This document shows, piece by piece, positions 1 to 8,961 of a DNA stretch of 34,040 bases. The number at the start of each line of letters is the position of its first letter. The stretch's first letter is position 1. The notes below the pieces were generated by a model that worked only from the letters and a program-made list of their open reading frames with translations, did not search any database and was not told where the DNA came from. Origin of the DNA: Nitrososphaeraceae archaeon (GTDB lineage Archaea; Thermoproteota; Nitrososphaeria; Nitrososphaerales; Nitrososphaeraceae); the NCBI GenBank assembly GCA_025937665.1, contig JAICQW010000002.1:1-34040 (forward strand), given 5' to 3'. The position numbers were made by a program, and so were the translations under genes.

Positions 1-252
1 CCAGATAAGAAATCTCTCAAATCAGATAATCCTATTGTTTTGGTTAAATTTATCAATGATGTTCATACAGTACTCTACGACACATCATTGTCAAAGGAAG
101 TTGAAGTAAGGCTGTCCTCAGGTATACCTTACTGTAACTATTGCAAGTCAGATGATTGTGCACATGTTGGTTTTACTATCTGTGTAGAACAACTAGGAAG
201 GCATAGACATGATGGCAAGGAGGAAACTATAGAGGAGATTGTCGATAGTTAG
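1..252 (+). CDS. Small Cys-rich protein, 5' end outside window
   Basis: The reading frame is open from base 1, so the gene begins upstream and only its last 83 codons are seen. A TTG at 40 is a possible internal start but there is no reason to prefer it. The core is YCNYCKSDDCAHVGF followed by TICVEQ: a CxxC pair, then DDCxH, which could bind one zinc ion. The C-terminus is acidic. Short cytosolic proteins of this kind are frequent in Nitrososphaerota and usually lack an assigned function. The coding call is firm; zinc binding is inferred from residue spacing only. Confidence 0.7.
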   Translation, partial: PDKKSLKSDNPIVLVKFINDVHTVLYDTSLSKEVEVRLSSGIPYCNYCKSDDCAHVGFTICVEQLGRHRHDGKEETIEEIVDS

Positions 253-276
253 TAATACTCTCAGAAGTTAAATCAC

Positions 277-1524
277 TCATTTACTTTTACTTCTTTTCAA
301 CCCAAATGAAAATTTTCCAGCTGAACTATCTCTGATATCTACAAGTTTCCATCCCATCTTAATCAGGTATGGCGTGATAAATGTCGTGATTATGGTCATA
401 GTTCCAACCATTGGTAACACAAAAGAACTTGTGGTCCCCACATCGGCGCCACCTTTAGCTACTACAAGTGCCAGCTCTCCCCCAGATGATGAAAGGCCAA
501 ATGCAGTTTTAAGTGAAGTTTGAGTGTCATATCCCTGAGATCTTGAAGACAAATATACCGTTAGGAATTTTGCTCCTACGGACACCACTATTAGCATTAA
601 AGCAGGTAAAATTAGCGCAGGTATTTTAGTAATGTCCATTAGGGCGCCAATAGAAACGAAAAAGATGGCGCCAAACATGTCCTTGAGCGGAGAAGTTAGG
701 ACTCGTGTAACGGAATGAACTTTTGATTCAGCTATTAGCACTCCAGCAAAGAAAGCTCCGGTAGCAACTGATATTCCAATTTCAAATGCTAGGAAGGAAA
801 GACCAAAGGCTACTCCAAGGATAGCGACAACTAGAACATCATGTTGATTAGTTTTACCAATTAGATTTACGAATTTTGGTACTGTCTTTGATCCTACGAA
901 CAAGGCACCTCCAATAAATGCAAGAACAGTCCCGATAGATATAACCAAATCAATGCCATAGACCCCCCCAGTAGAAGAGACAGATTGTAAAATGGCTAGC
1001 ATGGAGATGATAATAATATCCTCAATCACTGCGACACCAAGAATAATTATTGAGGTTTCATCTTTGATCATACCAAGTTCGTCTAAGATACGCATTACAA
1101 TTACAGTACTTGTTACTGAAATGGCCAACGCCAGGAAAAGACTATCAGCTAATGAGTAGTTTACGGCTTGGCATACCAAAAACCCAATTGCAAAGGTTCC
1201 CAAACCCTCGCTAAACGCTATAACTAATGCCCTTTTTCCTATCTTTCTTAATTTTTCTATAGGAAATTCCATCCCTACGACAAACAGTAGCAAGATTACT
1301 CCTATTTCTGCAAACAAATTGAGAACATCAAAATTGCTTATTAGACTAAAAGGTGGAGTAAATGGTCCGATAATCATCCCCGCAATAATATATCCTATTA
1401 CCATCGGTTGCTTGAGTTTGTAAGAAACCATTGCCATTATCGAGGCAGCTATCATGATTATAGTAAAATCTTGTAAAATAGGACCAATTTCAATCACCAT
1501 CGCATATCGTCTACCAATATGCAT
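277..1524 (-). CDS. CPA2-type cation/proton antiporter (KefB/NapA-like)
   Basis: A 415-aa polytopic membrane protein with about 11-12 hydrophobic segments and no C-terminal TrkA/RCK domain. It matches the Na_H_Exchanger (CPA2) family, which swaps Na+ or K+ for H+ across the cytoplasmic membrane. Family landmarks are GYIIAGMIIGP near residues 44-54, the acidic membrane pair E168-D169 in VAVIEDI, TGAFFAGVLIAES near 255-267, and GLSSSGGE near 343-350. Met9 (start at 1500) gives a more typical N-terminus than the first ATG at 1524, and either could be used: TATA-like stretches lie at about 1536-1558. Ion specificity cannot be told from sequence. It is a single gene, read away from its upstream neighbours. 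Confidence 0.9.
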   Translation of the reverse strand: MHIGRRYAMVIEIGPILQDFTIIMIAASIMAMVSYKLKQPMVIGYIIAGMIIGPFTPPFSLISNFDVLNLFAEIGVILLLFVVGMEFPIEKLRKIGKRALVIAFSEGLGTFAIGFLVCQAVNYSLADSLFLALAISVTSTVIVMRILDELGMIKDETSIIILGVAVIEDIIIISMLAILQSVSSTGGVYGIDLVISIGTVLAFIGGALFVGSKTVPKFVNLIGKTNQHDVLVVAILGVAFGLSFLAFEIGISVATGAFFAGVLIAESKVHSVTRVLTSPLKDMFGAIFFVSIGALMDITKIPALILPALMLIVVSVGAKFLTVYLSSRSQGYDTQTSLKTAFGLSSSGGELALVVAKGGADVGTTSSFVLPMVGTMTIITTFITPYLIKMGWKLVDIRDSSAGKFSFGLKRSKSK

Positions 1525-1779
1525 TATATTCCTGATTATAAATATCTTAAAAATTTATTTGGAAAACGCTTGCATCTTTGAGTATACAATGTTTTTGATC
1601 AATTACTTTGTAGGAGACTAAAAATGTAAATTACATTAGAAAAATCAATAAACTTTCATTTCTCCTTCTTATGATCTAGCAACTGAATATCTAAGTCAAC
1701 GTATGAAAAAACTTTACTTTTTATTGGTAATAGTATATATCAGAATGGATCTATGAGCTACATACATATTGTTAGTCAA

Positions 1780-2508
1780 TTATTCATCATTAAAATTTAT
1801 CTTCCTGTGCTCTCCATCACAAAATGGTTTATTTTCTGATGCACCACAGCGACATAAGGCATAATGTTCTTTTGATGCGCCTTCCCCGAATTGAATGTTT
1901 TCACCAATCAATTCAACTCCTCCTGTAATATGATAAGGTCCATTTTTTGAAACCGTAATAGTTGGATTTCTTTGTTCCTCCGGATCCCTGTACTCAACGC
2001 CATCTATGGAGTAACTCAAAGCACCTGACGGACATTTTCTTATAGTATCGATTATCTCATTTAGGTTTGACCCATCAGAATTAATCCATGGTCTGGAGCC
2101 TACGCTAAATACAGAAGGAAGGTTTTTAACACATTCTGCTGCATGCGAACAAATCTTTCTATTATCATGGACGATAATCTTTTTTCCAGGATAGTCCCGC
2201 CTTTTGTCTTTAACAGCTGTTTTTTTTGCATTATCATCGTTCTCATTCTCTTCCAAAATCTTATTAGCACTAGAAAATCCAACTGCAATATGTGTGCCAT
2301 CACAAAAAGGCTTGTTCTTAGACTCACCGCATCGACATAATGCAATGCCTATTGTAGTTGACAGTGGTTCTCCTTTGAAATTTTGAAGATTGTAAACTAC
2401 CTTCGGATTTGGATCGTTTATCAAGTAGTATGGGCCATCAGGTAGTGGCATAATCCTTGGCTTCAAATTAGGATTCTCGTTAATGTTAGATTTCAATGAA
2501 TCACCCAA
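1780..2508 (-). CDS. CDGSH iron-sulfur protein with central Fer4_19-type domain
   Basis: A 242-aa protein with three iron-sulfur modules. CDGSH motif 1 is C58-x-C60 with C69DGTH73. The central segment, about 109-170, resembles the divergent monocluster ferredoxin (Fer4_19): C120, C126 and C159 in RKCPSGAL. CDGSH motif 2 is C219-x-C221 with C230DGEH234. CDGSH domains bind a 2Fe-2S cluster through three Cys and one His and act in electron or cluster transfer. A low-complexity acidic linker (about 86-95) joins modules 1 and 2. It follows the UBP zinc-finger gene by 27 bases on the same strand, so the two are probably co-transcribed. Domain calls are firm; the partner and role are unknown. Confidence 0.92.
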   Translation of the reverse strand: MGDSLKSNINENPNLKPRIMPLPDGPYYLINDPNPKVVYNLQNFKGEPLSTTIGIALCRCGESKNKPFCDGTHIAVGFSSANKILEENENDDNAKKTAVKDKRRDYPGKKIIVHDNRKICSHAAECVKNLPSVFSVGSRPWINSDGSNLNEIIDTIRKCPSGALSYSIDGVEYRDPEEQRNPTITVSKNGPYHITGGVELIGENIQFGEGASKEHYALCRCGASENKPFCDGEHRKINFNDE

Positions 2509-2535
2509 ATCTTGTCAGCTGGAATTCTAAAATTA

Positions 2536-2811
2536 CTATCTAATGAAAATTTGATCAATATAACACCATTTCCATTTTTCACCTGGTTCATGTGATCTTA
2601 TGAGTGGATGACCAGTAGATTCAAAATGTTTTGTGCCATGTTTATTTACAGAAGAATCGCAACAACCTACGTGACCGCAGGTTAAGCAAAGACGGAGGTG
2701 CACCCAGTCAGATCCAATTTTTTCGCATTCTTCACATCCTTTTGTATTTCCGTTGATGTTTTGGTTAACCTTATTCATGTGATCGCATGAATCCGCAACT
2801 TTTTTGCTCAC
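2536..2811 (-). CDS. UBP-type zinc finger protein
   Basis: A 91-aa protein that is essentially one ZnF-UBP domain. Its ordered ligands are C9/H11, C26-x2-C29, C42-x2-C45, C50, H58, H62 and H68, with the family signature GHVGCCDSS then NKHGTKHFESTGHPLI. In eukaryotes this fold binds the free C-terminus of ubiquitin; archaeal and bacterial stand-alone copies are of unknown function. The start is a GTG at 2809-2811, a few bases downstream of the transcript start predicted from the TATA box at 2839-2848, which suggests a nearly leaderless mRNA. It is the first gene of a probable two-gene unit with the CDGSH protein. Confidence 0.9.
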   Translation of the reverse strand: MSKKVADSCDHMNKVNQNINGNTKGCEECEKIGSDWVHLRLCLTCGHVGCCDSSVNKHGTKHFESTGHPLIRSHEPGEKWKWCYIDQIFIR

Positions 2812-2838
2812 TTTACATCACATAGTTATAGGTGAGAT

Positions 2839-2848
2839 GATATATAAC
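2839..2848 (-). promoter_or_regulatory. TATA box of the UBP/CDGSH unit
   Basis: On the minus strand this reads GTTATATATC, centred about 33 bases upstream of the GTG start. That spacing fits an archaeal TATA element driving an almost leaderless transcript. The call rests on motif and spacing only. Confidence 0.5.
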
Positions 2849-3173
2849 ACTTGTGAGCAGCCAGATATACATTTATTCAGTATTCTACAAAAAGAGACCC
2901 GAATACCAATCAAGATTATCAGTCAGATGTTTCTTATCTGTAATGCATTAAAATAATCGTATGCTAGTAAGTCGCTCAACCGAACCAGAAAGAACGGACT
3001 GGCATCATTTCCTAGTCCAAAGCTCGATTATGGTAGAGTCAACATGAATCGATACTAATACAAGTATTATTGAGTCTAATACCTTTAATACTTAATAGGC
3101 TGGTATCTTGAATTTCATTAGATAGGATGATATTTATAGAAGGTTAACCTGCTAATTATGATTTAAGAGTATA
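2849..3173. other. Intergenic region upstream of the GH130 gene
   Basis: I see no convincing ORF here. The segment TATTTATAG at about 3130-3138 is a plausible TATA box for the gene starting at 3174, and the short inverted motif GGTTAACC lies just downstream at 3143-3150. Nothing else is recognisable. Confidence 0.4.
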
Positions 3174-4142
3174 ATGCTTCAATTAAAGAGATCTAAAAAT
3201 AACCCTATCTTAATTCCTGATCCCAGTAGTTGGTGGGAAAAGAAGGCAGTTTTTAACTGTGGAATTCTCTATGATGGTAAGGTTATCCATATGTTGTATA
3301 GAGCAATCGGGGAATACGAAAATTATGTATCGAGGATAGGTTATGCATCAAGCAGTGATGGTTTTACATTCACTAGAAATAATGAATCAGTTTTATATCC
3401 AGAATTGGATTATGAAAAGTTCGGTATTGAAGATCCCCGTTTGATAACTGTTGACAATAAAAATTATGTAACGTATGTTGTTCTCTCCGATTATGTGAAA
3501 AATAACCCCTCAGTGTCTACTGCACTTGCAAAGACTGAAGATTTTTCACATTATGAAAGACTTGGTATAGTAACGTTACCCGGATCGCAAGACAAAGACG
3601 TTGTATTGTTTCCAAGAAATGTAGCAGAAAGTGAATTTCAACGATATATGCTTCTACACAGGCCGAGCGCCTGGGTAGGACCACAATATAATACAGAAAA
3701 ACCAAGTATATGGATTGCAGAGGGTGATTCAGTTACCAATTATGATAAACATTCTCTTCTGATTAAACCGGAAGAAACTTGGGAGGCATTGAAAATAGGA
3801 GCTGGTGTTCCACCAATTAAGACAGAAAAAGGTTGGCTTGTTATATACCATGGCGTAAATGAGGAACACGTCTACAGTGCTGGTGCAATCTTGCTTGATA
3901 TTAAGGAACCAACTAAAATACTAGGTAGAACCAGGACTCCTATATTATCTCCAGAAGAACAGTACGAGTTAAAGGGTGACGTGAATAATGTAGTCTTTCC
4001 AACAGGGGCATGTATTTTGGATAACAGGTTATTTGTCTACTATGGTGCTGCAGATAAGGTCTGCTGCCTTGCCACTATTGAGCTGAAAGAAATACTTGAT
4101 TATTTGTTATCTGATATATGTTCAGTGAAAACTGAAAGATAA
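3174..4142 (+). CDS. Glycoside hydrolase family 130 (mannoside phosphorylase/hydrolase-like)
   Basis: A 322-aa, single-domain five-bladed beta-propeller of family GH130, whose members phosphorolyse or hydrolyse beta-mannosides (beta-1,2 or beta-1,4). Visible signatures are LYRAIG (41-46), the RIGYASSSDGF turn (54-64), and FGIEDPRLI (83-91), whose Asp86 sits where the catalytic acid of GH130 lies. GVPPIKTEKGWLVIYHG (261 bases before the end) is the usual second half motif. Length is normal. There is no signal peptide, so it is cytosolic. The substrate cannot be deduced; archaeal copies may act in turnover of mannose-containing glycans or solutes. It stands alone. Confidence 0.88.
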   Translation: MLQLKRSKNNPILIPDPSSWWEKKAVFNCGILYDGKVIHMLYRAIGEYENYVSRIGYASSSDGFTFTRNNESVLYPELDYEKFGIEDPRLITVDNKNYVTYVVLSDYVKNNPSVSTALAKTEDFSHYERLGIVTLPGSQDKDVVLFPRNVAESEFQRYMLLHRPSAWVGPQYNTEKPSIWIAEGDSVTNYDKHSLLIKPEETWEALKIGAGVPPIKTEKGWLVIYHGVNEEHVYSAGAILLDIKEPTKILGRTRTPILSPEEQYELKGDVNNVVFPTGACILDNRLFVYYGAADKVCCLATIELKEILDYLLSDICSVKTER

Positions 4143-4338
4143 ATTCTATGAAACACTGACAACCAGTATAGTAATGTCATTTAGTTTTAGGTAACTAAAT
4201 TTTTCTAATAGTGGGCTAAGCAAAGATCTTCTGGATTGTAGAGACTCTTATACAAGTTCCGATAAAGAGAACTGAACAGTACATTAATTTCTACAATATT
4301 TACAACTATGTTATACTTACATTATTCTTATCTATACG

Positions 4339-4888
4339 ATGACAGATGAGAATAGGCCAACTCTGACAAAATTTCCTACAATAAACGGTCGAATAGTCAA
4401 TCTGAGAGAGCTTTCGATTGATGACGCATTCGACATGAGTCGTTTGATGACTTACAATATAAAGTCGTTATGGAAGTTCCATATCCATATACATTAGAAA
4501 ATGCATCGAGCTTTATCAATTCAAGTCATATAGAATTTAGGTCACTAGGGCTTTAAATTTTGCGATACTGTACAAGAGGAACCCTGAATATGGTGGTTTA
4601 GTGGGAATTATAGGTCTCAAAAATATACACATTGAAAATAGGAAGGCTAATTTGGGATATTGGATTGGAGATTCTTTTTGAGGTAATGGTATAGCTTCAG
4701 AATCGGCGGAACTAGTCATCAATTATGCGTTCTCTGTTCTTAAATTAGAGGAGGTTTATGCATATGTATATTCTCAAAACAAAAGGTCAATTCGAGTTTT
4801 AGAAAATAATAGAATGACGAAAGTTGGTGAGGCAAATGATATAGCAAAAAGCTCGGAAGATATCATAATACCACTAAATTTGTTATAA
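4339..4888 (+). pseudogene. Decayed GNAT N-acetyltransferase (RimJ/RimL type)
   Basis: The gene begins with a good ATG (MTDENRPTLTKF, then GRIVNLRELSIDDA) but runs into a stop at 4495. The homologous reading continues in another frame (VPYPYTLENASSFI, stop at 4554), then in a third frame from about 4550 (NFAILYKRNPEYGGLVGIIG). There the family signature GYWIGDSF is followed by TGA at 4679 where Trp or Tyr is expected, then GNGIASESAELVINYAF and VYSQNKRSIRVLENN to the stop at 4886. Joined together, these give a full-length RimJ/RimL-like acetyltransferase of about 180 residues. Two frameshifts and one nonsense codon mean it is not functional unless the sequence is wrong at three places. Confidence 0.88.
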
Positions 4889-5296
4889 AAAACTGTAAAC
4901 AAAATTAAAGTTAAGATTCATAATCAATAATATGTATAATCCTAATTTGAGACTTGGAAAACAATTCTTGTGTTTTGTTATTACTATTGGTACCACATAC
5001 ATCATCCGCTGTGAAAGGCTGCCCGTAAGAAATATTAATATTGAAATGGAATCCAGTCCAGTCTGCAGGTTCTAACGGAAATAGACGTTTACGAGTTTAT
5101 GCTCATAGAGGTGTTACAGTTAAGGCTTAATCTCTCAATTCCATAAACAGCTTCCTTATTCATTTAAAAATCTCTTACTTTACTTTACGGTGAGACGTCC
5201 ATTCATGAATAGCCTAAATTTCTGAATTCAAAATAAAAAGCAATTGCCAATATACTCAAAATGTATATATGCTGCACGGATCTCTAAATATTAGAT
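4889..5296. other. Intergenic region between GNAT pseudogene and membrane protein
   Basis: No complete gene is visible. A 29-codon plus-strand frame ending in TAA at about 5128-5130 (ending HRGVTVKA) looks mildly protein-like and could be another remnant. A TATA-like stretch ATGTATATATG near 5260-5270 probably belongs to the gene starting at 5297. Confidence 0.3.
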
Positions 5297-5782
5297 TTGG
5301 AAACGAAACGACCAACAGGTGTTACAATAATAGCAATACTTGCAATAATTGGCGGAATACTTCTTTTGTTTGGAGGAATTACACTTGTAACTTTAGCCCC
5401 CATTTTAAGTCAGGTTAACATGAATGATAATAACAATATTTCCAACTCTTCAATTTCGCTAAATATTAACGGCACTGACGTTACTATTCCCAAAAATACA
5501 CTCTTCTTATTCGGGGGATTTTTGGGAGTTATTGGAGGAATGCTCATTGTGATTGGAATAGCAAGTTTTGTAGTGGCATGGGGTCTCCTGACAGGTAAAG
5601 GGTGGGCATGGATAGTTACCATTATAATTGTCATAATATCTATAATCCTGAACATAATACTAATTGTATCGGGTAGTTTTGAAAGTGTTATCGGTCTAAT
5701 AATAGATGGGATTATTATCTACTATTTGTACAGACCCAGTGTTAAATCATATTTTGGAAGAGTAAAGGGACCAACAGTATAA
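5297..5782 (+). CDS. Small integral membrane protein of unknown function
   Basis: A 161-aa protein beginning at a TTG codon (ETKRPTGVTIIAILAIIGG). It has four hydrophobic segments, at about 9-33, 74-98, 103-125 and 127-147, separated by an Asn-rich extracellular-type loop at about 41-58 with likely N-glycosylation sites (NNISNSS, NGT). A short basic N-terminus before the first segment and a basic tail suggest both ends are cytosolic. RPTGVTIIAIL-type starts recur in small archaeal membrane proteins without known function. The TATA-like sequence 30 bases upstream supports transcription. No catalytic motif is visible. Confidence 0.72.
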   Translation: METKRPTGVTIIAILAIIGGILLLFGGITLVTLAPILSQVNMNDNNNISNSSISLNINGTDVTIPKNTLFLFGGFLGVIGGMLIVIGIASFVVAWGLLTGKGWAWIVTIIIVIISIILNIILIVSGSFESVIGLIIDGIIIYYLYRPSVKSYFGRVKGPTV

Positions 5783-5829
5783 TTTTCATTGATAGTAAGA
5801 TAAATTTCTGACAACACTAGTTTGTCTAA

Positions 5830-7074
5830 TCAAGTAATAGGTTGATTTTCCCTTGTCTTCTGCCAAATATCAGAGATTATTTCATAGATAGTTTCACAAA
5901 CCGACCCATTAAATTTTTCACTCCACATTCTAGCTACATATTCTCCGGGTGATGTTCTATTTTCCAACCTCTTGTCTAAAATATTAAGAAAGCCTACATT
6001 GATTCCCAAGTCGTACAAACCCTTACGTGCAAAATCAAGTTGACTTCTTATGATATCCGTCATATTGAAATGACTTTTTGCACTGAACCCATATTGAACT
6101 GATGCCGTTCTCTCCTCTCTCAATGTAGAAAGCGGTCTTAATTCCCTTTCTTCATGTATTGCTCGACTCAAATAACCAATAAAAAATTCAGCCATTGCCA
6201 TCAAGCTTTTTGAAGTGGGTTGTACGGACATGATCCTGGTTTCCACTCGGTAAGAGTCAGGTCCAATACGGATTCGTGCATCGTCATGTCTTTCTTTCTC
6301 TAACGTAAAATAATCCTTGGTGATGTTTTGTTCACGTGACAAAATATAGTCAATATAATTTTCGATACCTTCGAGATATCTTGGGATTGCAGGGAATCCA
6401 GAATTTTGTTGTTCTGATTGATCGTACAGATGAATTCTTGGTTCATGTAACGAATATACCCTTCCAGCAAACAATCTACTATTGGCACCAAGTACTATCG
6501 CAGAAGGTAATATATTCAAAATATGGTTGAACATTGTTGCAGTATTTTGTGGATTTTTTCCTTGCAAATGAAGATGAAATCCTTGAATAGCTGTAGCGAC
6601 ATGAGCTGCTCCAAATTTGTTACCATCTATTTCAACATCAGGCAGCTTATTTTGCCAGGATGCCAGCTTATTATATCGAGGTTTATCCGTTATCCATCCC
6701 TCTTTCATGATTTCCGGTGATGGATTGCCACCAAGAAAAACTGGAATGACTTCGTTCCCATTATATGCTCTTTTAAGAGACTTGTCCAAATTCTCGATAA
6801 ATTGTTCAAATACAATATTCAGATATTCAAGATTATCCATTCCCACAGGGAGAGTCTTAAATTCAAATTGAGAGCGGCCATACTCGTAGTCGATTTCACA
6901 GGTGCTTCCTTCAAGTTCCTTTATTAATGGCTCTGCATCTACTGGATGGCCATTTTTGTCAAGTAAGCATCCCTCGATTTCGACCCCTACTTTGAAGGTT
7001 TCATCGATTTTGTCGCTATCGCGATGAACTTTGTCCCTTAATTCTTGCCTCTGTTTTTCAAGTATACCTAACAA
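5830..7074 (-). CDS. GCS2-family glutamate-cysteine ligase-like carboxylate-amine ligase
   Basis: A 414-aa protein of the GCS2 (YbdK/EgtA-like) family, which uses ATP to join the gamma-carboxyl of glutamate to an amine, typically cysteine. Signatures are FKVGVEIEGCLLD near the N-terminus (the Glu-rich metal/ATP site), YEYGRSQFEFKT, and HVATAIQGFHLHLQG in the middle, followed by IRIGPDSYRVETRIMSVQPT. Length is normal for the family. The start is a TTG at 7074 (LLGILEKQRQEL). It is a single gene, convergent with the membrane protein at 5297-5782. Archaeal members may make gamma-glutamyl-cysteine or other gamma-glutamyl amides; the substrate is not known. Confidence 0.87.
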   Translation of the reverse strand: MLGILEKQRQELRDKVHRDSDKIDETFKVGVEIEGCLLDKNGHPVDAEPLIKELEGSTCEIDYEYGRSQFEFKTLPVGMDNLEYLNIVFEQFIENLDKSLKRAYNGNEVIPVFLGGNPSPEIMKEGWITDKPRYNKLASWQNKLPDVEIDGNKFGAAHVATAIQGFHLHLQGKNPQNTATMFNHILNILPSAIVLGANSRLFAGRVYSLHEPRIHLYDQSEQQNSGFPAIPRYLEGIENYIDYILSREQNITKDYFTLEKERHDDARIRIGPDSYRVETRIMSVQPTSKSLMAMAEFFIGYLSRAIHEERELRPLSTLREERTASVQYGFSAKSHFNMTDIIRSQLDFARKGLYDLGINVGFLNILDKRLENRTSPGEYVARMWSEKFNGSVCETIYEIISDIWQKTRENQPIT

Positions 7075-7679
7075 CTACAGTATGTCTTGTTTCCTTCTGA
7101 TTTAAGTTATCTTAACTATCCAAAAATGCGATTTAATTGATGGTTCTCATTTTAAATTAATATACATAAGTAAAAGAATGAAAATATTAGCGAAAGCAGC
7201 GAAGCATTTTAATTTCATAAATTCACTGCATTCTGATCTTATAGATCTTGTTGTGACAAATTCCTAAATCATTCTCATAATGGAGAAACTAACCATCATT
7301 TAAATAAATGCCAATCCAAAAGACAACGATGTGTGTGATGATACTTCCTGAAGTAATGCTTCCGCGCTTTCAGTGTCGACATTGTACCAATGAATTACGA
7401 TATGAAAAGAGTGTGCTAAGTATATAGATGATATATGCCAGATATGCAACAAAAATGAAAAGGAGGTATATCAATTAGACTTTGAGGTATGCATGACTGT
7501 TGGATGAAGCAAACTATTCCAGAAATTTGAGTAATTCTGTTGGTTACAAAGTTTAGAAAATTATATTCTAGGAACAATGCTATATTCCAATTATAATTTA
7601 TCTGATTGATTATAATACACTAAAGAAATTGTATTGTCAAGAATATTTTGTCCTTTTGAAAATTCAGTTTGTGATAATG
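7075..7679. other. 605-base gene-poor region
   Basis: No intact gene was found. It holds the decayed Cys-rich ORF described separately at 7308-7507 and TATA-like AT-rich tracts, for example TTAATATACATAAG at about 7157-7170. The bases from 7510 to 7679 show nothing recognisable. Confidence 0.4.
7308..7507 (+). pseudogene. Decayed small CxxC...CxxC zinc-binding protein
   Basis: An ATG at 7308 opens a frame that reaches PRFQCRHCTNELRYEKSV and stops at TAG 7425. In a second frame from 7427 the sequence resumes as DDICQICNKNEKEVYQLDFE to a TGA at 7505. Together they form a two-knuckle C-x2-C ... C-x2-C protein of about 65 residues, like the small zinc proteins elsewhere in this window. One indel separates the halves. 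It could also be a chance run, but four correctly spaced Cys make a remnant more likely. Confidence 0.42.
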
Positions 7680-8078
7680 CTAGTTCAGTGACAACCTATT
7701 CATTAACCTCTCATGTAAAGGCTCGGGTACAATACTATCAAAAGTTTGATTGGTTATTTTTTGTCTTAATATGACAAGTTCCTCTGTAGTTATACTTTGT
7801 AATACTTTATTCAAGGTGATATTATCAAAAAGTTCGAGTGTCTGCTCAATTACTATTGGATCGTTTTTGGCCAATCCATACAAAGCAATATCACTTGGTG
7901 AGAGAAATATCATCTCCTCTGCAATTTTGCATGCTGTAGACGAGAAATTACCGGTATCACAACTAGCTTTAAGATCGCTGGGTATGGGAGGGTTTGGCAC
8001 AGTTGTATAGGAGGCCGAATTTGCCTGGACGACTGGTAAAAGGAATACTACGAGCACAAGGAAAAAAATTCTCAACAC
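7680..8078 (-). CDS. Secreted protein of unknown function
   Basis: A 132-aa product starting at GTG 8078 with a clear export signal: a hydrophobic core LRIFFLVLVVFLLPVV followed by QANSASYTT, where cleavage would fall after ANSA. The mature part is mostly helical and has two Cys (CDTGNFSSTAC), which could form a disulfide, and one LSPSDIALYGLAKND segment. I do not recognise a domain. An isolated gene; outside the membrane the two-Cys loop would be stable. Function unknown. Confidence 0.7.
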   Translation of the reverse strand: MLRIFFLVLVVFLLPVVQANSASYTTVPNPPIPSDLKASCDTGNFSSTACKIAEEMIFLSPSDIALYGLAKNDPIVIEQTLELFDNITLNKVLQSITTEELVILRQKITNQTFDSIVPEPLHERLMNRLSLN

Positions 8079-8281
8079 CAGTATTCTAATAGTCTATATA
8101 ATATAGTTTATTTTTGTTCAATCTTACTTAACCAGGCCTGAATAATGTCCTTGCTCATTTGAATGAAACCCAACTACAGAAAATAGATAATTCGAGGAAC
8201 CCAATTTTTTAGTATCTTGTCAGTCTGATTGCTTACTGTAATGTCACTTCTTCTTCCTGCTGTCTTAGTGTTAACGAGTAC

Positions 8282-8427
8282 TTATTCGTCTATTCTGAAT
8301 CCCAAATGTACTAGTTTAGGTTGAGAAGAAGGCTTATCCTCGATTTCAAAGGTTGATGACACCAGCTATTTCCTGCAATGGATACAGTTTCGTCCCAACC
8401 TGCTAAGATATTCTTAAAATCTGTCAT
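8282..8427 (-). pseudogene. Probable small decayed gene
   Basis: On the minus strand an ATG at 8427 opens MTDFKNILAGWDETVSIAGN. After about 22 codons the protein-like reading moves to another frame, TFEIEDKPSSQPKLVHLGF followed by RIDE and TAA at 8282-8284. The two halves look like one protein of about 48 residues broken by a single indel. No domain is recognisable. The rest of 8079-8557 shows nothing else. Confidence 0.3.
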
Positions 8428-8557
8428 TCTACCCTGAACTTATCAATTTTGGATCAAGATTATATGTGGACTGGCTTAAAGGACCAAAATTACGGGAATA
8501 TGGATCTTTTATATAATTTGTAGATCACATTACTATAACGATTTCAGCAAACAACTG

Positions 8558-8740
8558 GTGGAATCTCTTGAAAAACTCTTTCCATCAGTTGTATGGGAGA
8601 TTAATTCGTTGATAATAATATTGGAGAAGGACAAAATAACGTCAGAAGTGAGAAATAAGTTACATAAAAAAGGACTATCACTAATTGGAATGTCGGATAA
8701 AGAAATAATTTTTAGAAAGTTAATACGTTCCTTCAAGTAG
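8558..8740 (+). CDS. Small hypothetical protein
   Basis: A 60-aa frame beginning at GTG (ESLEKLFPSVVWEINSLII) with an amphipathic helical pattern and a basic C-terminus. A TATA-like TTTATATAAT at about 8508-8517 lies 40-50 bases upstream, a fair position. An overlapping antisense frame (8533-8763) has less natural composition. No family recognised. The call rests on promoter position and composition alone. Confidence 0.35.
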   Translation: MESLEKLFPSVVWEINSLIIILEKDKITSEVRNKLHKKGLSLIGMSDKEIIFRKLIRSFK

Positions 8741-8961
8741 TAAAACAATAACCCATCTTTCAAAACATGTAGTACAATACCATTCGACTAGTTTACCATC
8801 GCCTATCATATCTATTTGATTTATCAATGTCTTTTCTGCTTCCACCTTGCTTCCCATAGTTAAAACAATTGTCACTGTCCTAAAAAGAAAAATATATAGT
8901 AGTAAAGTTTAGTAACAATTTCTAAAAAAGTTAATAATTCTTATCTTGTTCTATCTTCAAT

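Noticed and set aside
8533..8763. 76-codon minus-strand ORF antisense to the small gene at 8558
   Set aside because: Its composition is Ser/Leu-rich in the way of antisense frames, while the plus-strand frame has a TATA-like element and better composition.
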